A stretch of DNA of 64,000 bases from Acetobacteraceae bacterium. Lineage in GTDB: Bacteria; Pseudomonadota; Alphaproteobacteria; Acetobacterales; Acetobacteraceae. Below the pieces are notes generated by a model. That model was not told where the DNA came from and did no database searches. It was given only the letters and a program-made list of their open reading frames with translations. Of this stretch, positions 58,195 through 64,000 are shown one piece after another (position 1 is the stretch's first letter; each line of letters starts with the position of its first letter). Location of the stretch: the NCBI GenBank assembly GCA_009693865.1, contig SHWL01000006.1, positions 1-64,000 of the forward strand, read 5' to 3'. A program made the translations under genes and the position numbers.

Positions 58195-58956
58195 ATGGAT
58201 TTACAACTCGCGGGCAAGACAGCCCTGATCACCGGGGGCTCGAAAGGCATCGGCCGCGCGACGGCGGAGGTTCTCGCGGGTGAGGGCGTGAACGTCATCC
58301 TCGTGGCGCGCGAGCAGGCGACATTGGACGAAGCCGCCGCCGCGATCCGCGCCAAACGCCAGGTGAACGTCCGCACCATCGCCGCCGATCTGTCGAGCGA
58401 TGCCGCGGTTCGAAAAGTCGCCGCCGAGGCCGGGGAACTCGATATCCTTGTCAACAACGCGGGCGCGATCCCTCCGGGCGATGTCGGCTCGATCGACGAC
58501 ACGCGGTGGCGCCAGGCGTGGGACCTGAAGGTGTTCGGCTATATCTCCTTCTGCCGGGTGGTTTACGGGCAGATGAAGGCGAAGAAGGCGGGCGTGATCG
58601 TGAACGTGATCGGCGCGGCGGGCGAGAGTTTTCCAACCAACTATATCGCCGGTGCCGCTGGAAACGCGTCGCTGATGGCGTTCACGCGAGCTTTGGGCAA
58701 GGGCGCGCCGGCCGATGGGCTGCGCGTGGTCGCGATTAATCCGGGGCCGGTGGAAACCGACCGCCTGGTCATGCTGCGCCGCGCCGAAGCACAACAAAAA
58801 TTCGGCGATCCGGACCGTTGGCGCGAACTGACCTCCAGCATGCCGTTTGGCCGCGCCGCGAGCCCGGCGGAAATCGGCAACGCGGTCGCGTTTCTGGCGA
58901 GCCCGCTGTCCGGCTATACCACCGGCACGGTGCTGACGATAAACGGCGGCGGCTGA
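58195..58956 (+). CDS. SDR-family oxidoreductase
   Basis: MDLQLAGKTALITGGSKGIGRATAEVLAGEGVNVILVAREQATLDEAAAAI...LDILVNNAGAIPPGDV...YIAGAAGNASLMAFTRALG...GYTTGTVLTINGGG. Confidence 0.95.
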   Translation: MDLQLAGKTALITGGSKGIGRATAEVLAGEGVNVILVAREQATLDEAAAAIRAKRQVNVRTIAADLSSDAAVRKVAAEAGELDILVNNAGAIPPGDVGSIDDTRWRQAWDLKVFGYISFCRVVYGQMKAKKAGVIVNVIGAAGESFPTNYIAGAAGNASLMAFTRALGKGAPADGLRVVAINPGPVETDRLVMLRRAEAQQKFGDPDRWRELTSSMPFGRAASPAEIGNAVAFLASPLSGYTTGTVLTINGGG

Positions 58957-59143
58957 CCCCACGTCCTCTTTCATGTCCGAGGCCACCGCGCCCTCTCCTG
59001 GTTGTCCCCGGGGAGGGCGCTGTCGTTTTCCGTTGCCTATCGCTGTCAGACCAGTTATATGACCAGTCAGACACGGCAAAAATGCGGCATGGCGGAAAAA
59101 TTAACGCCCGCGTTAACGGATCAGCAATGTTCAGGAGGCAGAC

Positions 59144-59398
59144 ATGACCATCTGGCCCGTCCAGGACGCCAAAGCGAGGTTCAGTGAGATGTTGGACAAT
59201 TGCCTGACCGATGGCCCGCAGGTCATCAGCCGCCGTGGGGTGGACGCAGCCGTCCTCGTCCCGATCGACCAATGGCGCCGCCTGAAAGGTAACACGCCTA
59301 CCCTCAAAGAGCTGCTGCTGTCCGGCCACGCCCGCGCCGACATCCCTGTCCCCTCCCGGAAAGGACACCGCTGGCGGCAAACCGCGGTGTTCGACTGA
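59144..59398 (+). CDS. Phd/YefM-family antitoxin
   Basis: MTIWPVQDAKARFSEMLDNCLTDGPQVISRRGVDAAVLVPIDQWRRLKG. Confidence 0.93.
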   Translation: MTIWPVQDAKARFSEMLDNCLTDGPQVISRRGVDAAVLVPIDQWRRLKGNTPTLKELLLSGHARADIPVPSRKGHRWRQTAVFD

Positions 59399-59401
59399 CC
59401 G

Positions 59402-59809
59402 GTGTACCTGGTCGATACCAACGTGGTTTCCGAGTTGCGGAAACCACGTCCCCATCCCGTCGCCATCGCCTGGTTACGCGGTGTTTCAGACCGCGATTTG
59501 TTTCTCTCCGCCGTCACGGTGGGTGAGCTCCAGGCGGGCGTCGAGAACCTCCGCGCCAAGGACAAGTCCCGTGCCGAGGAGATCGAGGCCTGGGTCGATC
59601 AGATCGCTGGCGCCTGGAATGTCCTGCCGATGGACACCAAGGCCTTCCGGCACTGGGCTTTGTTAATGCAGGGCCGCCCAGGAGACTTGATCGCGGACGC
59701 GATGATCGCCGCGACGGCGCATGTCCACGGCCTGACTGTCGTCACCCGCAATATCCGCGACTTCGCGACCCTGAGCGTGCCGACACTTGACCCCTTCGTG
59801 CCGGTCTGA
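59402..59809 (+). CDS. PIN-domain toxin (VapC/FitB-like)
   Basis: MYLVDTNVVSELRKPRPHPVAIAWLRGVSDRDLFLSAVTVGELQAGVENLRAKDKSRAEEIEAWVDQI...GDLIADAMIAATAHVHGLTVVTRNIRDF; GTG start. Confidence 0.94.
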   Translation: MYLVDTNVVSELRKPRPHPVAIAWLRGVSDRDLFLSAVTVGELQAGVENLRAKDKSRAEEIEAWVDQIAGAWNVLPMDTKAFRHWALLMQGRPGDLIADAMIAATAHVHGLTVVTRNIRDFATLSVPTLDPFVPV

Positions 59810-59837
59810 TCCCCTGCCCGCAAGGGAGATACGGACC

Positions 59838-60188
59838 ATGCGCATTCACAACCTGTACGAAGACGCCGAAGGCGTTTCGCATTTTCGAAACATCGAGGTG
59901 GAATGGGACGAGATACGGCAATCGAATAAATTCTCGGCCCGCCAGTCCGCTTCCGGCATCGTCTTCCGTGAAACCACCAAGGATTACACGGTCGATTGGC
60001 ATCCCGCGCCGCGCCGCCAATACGTGATCAATCTTGACAGCGCCGTCCATATCACCGCCGGTGACGGAGAAACGCGTTACATTGGACCCGGTGAGGTCGT
60101 GCTCGTGGAGGACACCACCGGCAAAGGTCACATCTCCAAATTCGTGGGAGGCGCGATGCGCCGCTCCATCTTCGTCGCGTTGGACTGA
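59838..60188 (+). CDS. Cupin-like small protein
   Basis: MRIHNLYEDAEGVSHFRNIEVEWDEI...DYTVDWHPAPRRQYVINLDSAVHITAGDGETRYIGPGEVVLVEDTTGKGHISKF. Confidence 0.85.
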   Translation: MRIHNLYEDAEGVSHFRNIEVEWDEIRQSNKFSARQSASGIVFRETTKDYTVDWHPAPRRQYVINLDSAVHITAGDGETRYIGPGEVVLVEDTTGKGHISKFVGGAMRRSIFVALD

Positions 60189-60199
60189 GGCGGAACCGA

Positions 60200-61150
60200 A
60201 TGTATCTCAATCAATTCGCCGACGGCTCCCTGCCCGAGGACATGACCGGAACGGATGAATTTCGCAGCCTTTTGACCAGCGCGGCCGACCTGGGCATTCC
60301 GCACGACCCGTCGATCTCGTATCGCTCCGCCAACATCGTCATGCGGCGGCAGCGCTTCCATTTCCTGGAATGGGGAGACCGCGCCGCGCCAACGATTGTG
60401 CTGCTGCATGGCGGACATCAGTCGGCGCATTCCTGGGATCTCGTCAGCCTCCACCTCGCCCAACATTATCGCGTCCTGGCCCTGGATCAGCGCGGCCACG
60501 GCGACAGCGAGTGGGCGCGCGACGTCGAGTATTCCAATCACACCATGTCGCTCGACGCGATGGCCTTTCTGGACTCGATGAGCCTGGAAAAGCCGATTCT
60601 GATCGGCCACTCGATGGGCGGCCGCAACAGCATGCTGCTGACCAAACAGAACCCGTCGCGGTTGCGCGCGCTGGTGATCGTCGATGTCGGACCGGAACTA
60701 TCGGACCGCGGCCGTCAGGCGATCATGGGCTTCGTGCAGGAGAATCAAGAGTTCGAGGATCTCGATCATTTCGTCGCCAACGTGCGCAAATACGATCCCT
60801 ATCGCTCCCGCGAGCACATCGAACGCACCGTCAAATACAATATGTTGCAGCGTTCGGACGGCAAGTTCGTCAGTAAATGCGATTCGACCCCGCGGCGCCT
60901 GGGGATCGTCCGGGGCGGCGGGCCGCTGGACAATATCACGCTCGAGGACGCGGGTTCGTTCCACCTTCCGGTCCTGCTGGTCCGGGGTGAGAAGTCGAAC
61001 ATCCTGGCGCCCGATGCGGCGGAGCGGTTCGCGGCGTCCATGCCCCAGGGACGCCTCGTGACGGTGCCGAACTGCGGCCACAACGTGCATGGTCAGAACA
61101 CACTGGGCTTCATCGGCGCCCTGGGAGAGTTCTTGCGCTCTTTACCCTGA
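60200..61150 (+). CDS. Alpha/beta hydrolase
   Basis: RFHFLEWGDRAAPTIVLLHGGHQSAHSWDLVSLHLAQHYRVLALDQRGHGDSEWA...LIGHSMGGRNSMLLTKQNPSRLRALVIVDVGPE...VTVPNCGHNVHGQNT. Confidence 0.95.
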   Translation: MYLNQFADGSLPEDMTGTDEFRSLLTSAADLGIPHDPSISYRSANIVMRRQRFHFLEWGDRAAPTIVLLHGGHQSAHSWDLVSLHLAQHYRVLALDQRGHGDSEWARDVEYSNHTMSLDAMAFLDSMSLEKPILIGHSMGGRNSMLLTKQNPSRLRALVIVDVGPELSDRGRQAIMGFVQENQEFEDLDHFVANVRKYDPYRSREHIERTVKYNMLQRSDGKFVSKCDSTPRRLGIVRGGGPLDNITLEDAGSFHLPVLLVRGEKSNILAPDAAERFAASMPQGRLVTVPNCGHNVHGQNTLGFIGALGEFLRSLP

Positions 61151-61205
61151 GGCCGGCCACCGCATTTGAAACAATGATGCGAGCATTGCCGGCCTAAGTC
61201 AGGCC

Positions 61206-62666
61206 ATGCGCGCCAGCACCCTGACCCCCGCCTGGATCGGACCCACCCGCCAGGCTGGCCCCTTAGCCGAGATGATCGACCCGGCAGTGGCTATCGCCGG
61301 GAGCGTGGCCTTCGCGCTGGTGCTGTTCCTGCCGCAAATCCTCAATGACGGCGACACGCTCTGGCAAATCCGAACCGGTGAGTGGATCCTCGCCAACCTC
61401 GCCATCCCTGCCGTCGACCCGTTCTCCTTCACCGCCGGCGACAAACCCTGGTTCGCCCACGAATGGTTCGCCGAGACGCTGCTGGCGCTCGCTTTTCGCG
61501 CGGGAGGGATGTCCGGCGTCATGGTGCTGGCCGCCACCGCCGTGGGTCTGACCGCGGCCCTGTTGCTCCGCCACCTGAGACGTTTCCTTCCTGGAATCTA
61601 CGCCGTCCTGGGACTGATCGTCGCGCTCGCCAACGCGGCGCCGTCGATGCTCGCGCGCCCGCATTTGCTGGCCTGGCCGTGCCTGGTGCTGTGGTGTGGA
61701 GGCCTGGTTACCGCGCGGGCGAACCGGACCGCGCCCTCATACTGGCTCCTGCCGGTCATGGTACTCTGGGTGAACCTCCACGGCAGCTTCATGGTCGGCC
61801 TGCTGCTGCCCGGCGCCTTCATGCTGGAAGCCCTGTGCGATCCGGGCGCCAATCACCGCCATACTTTCACCACCTGGGCCAGTTTCCTCCTCGCCGCCTG
61901 GGCCGCCGCCCTTATCAACCCCGATGTTCTGGGGGGCGTGCTGTTTCCGTTCCACATGCTCGGGATGAAAAGCCTCGCCTGGATCGGCGAGTGGGAACCC
62001 ACCGACTTCGGCCGCATCCAGCCCCTGGAGCTGATGATCCTCGCTGGCCTCGCCTTGGGATTGTCCGGGAAAGTGAAACTACCGCCGATGCGGCTTCTCA
62101 TGTTGCTGGGGCTGATCCACGGCGCGCTGGCGCATGGACGGCACGAGCAACTTTTGGGCATCGTCGGCGCGTTGATCCTGGCCGAACCGCTTGGTGAGAG
62201 CCTTGGACGTGGGAAAGCAGAGGCTCTGGCGTGGCATCGCCTCGCAGCGGGCGCGGGGCTGATCGCACTGGCGGCGCTCGTCACCCGGGTCGCATTACCG
62301 CTGTCCCCGGCGCGAACCGGAGCCGCCTTCGCCGCGACGCTTGACCAGGTGCCGCCTTCGCTCCGCGCGAGACCAGTCCTGAACGATTACAGCCTGGGCG
62401 GGCGATTGATCTTTCAGGGAGTCCGCCCCTTCATCGACAGCCGCGCCGATCTGTATGGCGACGAGTTCCTGACCCGCTACCGCCGCGTGACCTGGCCCGA
62501 CCGCGACGCGCTGGACCTCGCGCTGTCGGAGTATGGGATCGCCTGGACAATCTTCCCGTCCGGCCACCGGATTGTTCCGGTTCTGGACCGAAAGCCGGAT
62601 TGGCACCGGTTGACGGAAGTGGATGGCGTCGTGATCCACGTCCGCGAGGATCGAACGCCCCGATAG
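61206..62666 (+). CDS. Polytopic membrane protein of unknown function
   Basis: Many hydrophobic segments: AIAGSVAFALVLFLPQILNDGDTLWQIRTGEWILANLAIPAVDPFSFTAGDKPWFAHEWFAETLLALAF...; C-terminal soluble FIDSRADLYGDEFLTRYRRVTWPDRDALDLALSEYGIAWTIF. Confidence 0.85.
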   Translation: MRASTLTPAWIGPTRQAGPLAEMIDPAVAIAGSVAFALVLFLPQILNDGDTLWQIRTGEWILANLAIPAVDPFSFTAGDKPWFAHEWFAETLLALAFRAGGMSGVMVLAATAVGLTAALLLRHLRRFLPGIYAVLGLIVALANAAPSMLARPHLLAWPCLVLWCGGLVTARANRTAPSYWLLPVMVLWVNLHGSFMVGLLLPGAFMLEALCDPGANHRHTFTTWASFLLAAWAAALINPDVLGGVLFPFHMLGMKSLAWIGEWEPTDFGRIQPLELMILAGLALGLSGKVKLPPMRLLMLLGLIHGALAHGRHEQLLGIVGALILAEPLGESLGRGKAEALAWHRLAAGAGLIALAALVTRVALPLSPARTGAAFAATLDQVPPSLRARPVLNDYSLGGRLIFQGVRPFIDSRADLYGDEFLTRYRRVTWPDRDALDLALSEYGIAWTIFPSGHRIVPVLDRKPDWHRLTEVDGVVIHVREDRTPR

Positions 62667-62678
62667 CGCGGCGGCCGG

Positions 62679-63419
62679 TCAGGCCGCGAAAGGCCTCAAC
62701 GCCAGCCGCGGCAGGGATTCCAACTGCAACTGGTCGATCCCTTCTTCCATGGGCTCGCGGATCATATATCCCCGGCCCCAGACCGTGCCGATCAGATTGT
62801 CGGCACCCGCCACCGCCAGTTTTTTTCGCAGCTTGCAGATGAAAACATCGATGATCTTCATCTCTGGTTCATCCATCCCGCCGTATAGATGGTTCAGGAA
62901 CGCTTCCTTGGTCAGCACCATGCCCTTACGGAGCACCAGCAACTCCAGGATGGAATATTCCTTGCCCGTCAAATGCACCTCCTGCCCGTCCACCGTTACC
63001 TCCCGGCTGTCCAGGTTCAGCTCAATCGAGCCAAGCCGCAGGGTTGGCTGGCTGAAGCCCTTGCTGCGCCGGGTGATCGCTTGCATCCGCGCCAGCAGTT
63101 CGGACTTGTCGAACGGCTTGGTGATGAAATCGTCGGCACCCAGGCCGAGGCCTTTGACCTTGGCTTGCGGACGGGACAGGCCGGACAGGATCAGCACGGG
63201 TGTGTCGTTGCGAGCAATCCGCATACGCCGGACCACCTCGTACCCCTCCACATCCGGCAGGATCACGTCCAGCAGTACGATGTCGTACTCGTAATGCCGG
63301 GTCAGTTCGATTGCCTCTTCGCCTGTTTCGGCGTGCTCGACGACCGCGCCAGCGCTTTTTAGCATCAGGGAGACGCCGTGGGCAGCTGTCAGGTCGTCTT
63401 CTACAAGTAGGACGCGCAT
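62679..63419 (-). CDS. ctrA: Cell-cycle response regulator CtrA
   Basis: [115 protein letters not shown]...CKLRKKLA...[13 protein letters not shown]. Confidence 0.97.
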   Translation of the reverse strand: MRVLLVEDDLTAAHGVSLMLKSAGAVVEHAETGEEAIELTRHYEYDIVLLDVILPDVEGYEVVRRMRIARNDTPVLILSGLSRPQAKVKGLGLGADDFITKPFDKSELLARMQAITRRSKGFSQPTLRLGSIELNLDSREVTVDGQEVHLTGKEYSILELLVLRKGMVLTKEAFLNHLYGGMDEPEMKIIDVFICKLRKKLAVAGADNLIGTVWGRGYMIREPMEEGIDQLQLESLPRLALRPFAA

Positions 63420-63571
63420 GTTGCCCTCTCCACACTCATTTCCAGTTGTATACCACCTATGCGTGTGTTCTGCCAGTGGATTTTTACGACCATTACGTGT
63501 ATTTCTCAAATATTCTCCGATGAGATGGATATATTTTCGATACATATCAGGAACACAACGCCTACTGGAGT

Positions 63572-64000
63572 ATGAACATATTTATGAGACAAAATAATCT
63601 TATAGAAAAGATTGTCCTATCGAGCGCCCGGCTTCGCGAAATCGCGCCGCTGACCATCAGTGGGCGCATCGCCTCGGTGTCCGGCCTGGTCGCCGAAATC
63701 GCCGGCCTGACCGGGCAGGTTTTCGTCGGCGATCAGGTCTTGCTGCACGGCAAGGACGGGATGGCCGTTCGCGCTGAAATCGCCGGATTCCGGGACGGGC
63801 GCGCCCATGCCATGCCTTTTGGGGCCCTTGACGGCCTCGGTCCGGGGCAAACCGCGACCCTGCTGCCACGCGCGGCCGGATCCCTCGCGGTGTCCGATCG
63901 CTGGCTCGGCCGGGTCATCGACCCCATGGGAAAAGCCATCGACGGGCGCGGCCCGGTGCCGCCAGGTCCCACGTCACGCCCGATCGCCGCCAGCCCGCCC
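63572..64000 (+). CDS. fliI: Flagellum-specific ATP synthase FliI (N-terminal part; runs off right edge)
   Basis: Manual translation [127 protein letters not shown]; absent from ORF track because it is open-ended. Confidence 0.88.
   Translation, partial: MNIFMRQNNLIEKIVLSSARLREIAPLTISGRIASVSGLVAEIAGLTGQVFVGDQVLLHGKDGMAVRAEIAGFRDGRAHAMPFGALDGLGPGQTATLLPRAAGSLAVSDRWLGRVIDPMGKAIDGRGPVPPGPTSRPIAASPP

Noticed and set aside
63420-63571. CtrA-box or phage-type promoter in the ctrA/fliI intergenic region
   Set aside because: No TTAA-N7-TTAA match found by eye; only AT-richness is visible, insufficient for a site call.

Overview
High-GC alphaproteobacterial chromosome segment, most likely Acetobacteraceae-like (inferred from gene content: CcrM, CtrA, ZapE, HslUV, bactofilin, many small-molecule enzymes). 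Four parts stand out. (1) ~1-5883 is the right end of an integrated element. It is a tight minus-strand operon (tyrosine integrase, unknown ORF, HTH protein, primase-like protein, large ATPase/helicase) ending exactly at a 3' tRNA-Thr(UGU) fragment. The helicase runs off the left edge as a 698-codon open frame that is missing from the supplied ORF track; I translated it by hand and it has a Walker A, a DEAx Walker B-like motif and a four-cysteine C-X20-C-X2-C-X5-C cluster between them. This is the best candidate for an undescribed system (satellite/PICI-like element). (2) 6.0-39.4 kb and 42.4-64 kb are mostly core/metabolic genes, with a few decayed islands (truncated TetR, GT9 pseudogene). 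(3) ~39.45-42.44 kb is a graveyard/accessory island: frameshifted EmrB fragment, ImmA/IrrE-like metallopeptidase fused out of frame onto an HD-hydrolase gene, PemK remnant, and an intact Phd/PemK-like module. (4) A dispersed family of REPIN/MITE-like nested palindromes is built on CGTCATGGCCCGG...; at least one copy has perfect 12-bp terminal inverted repeats. Other notable items: an inositol-phosphatase fused to a degenerate ADP-ribosylglycohydrolase domain, a 21-bp minisatellite upstream of prs, and a DUF6516-like toxin/HTH pair with a non-ATG start. All family names are from motif recognition by eye; no database search was run.
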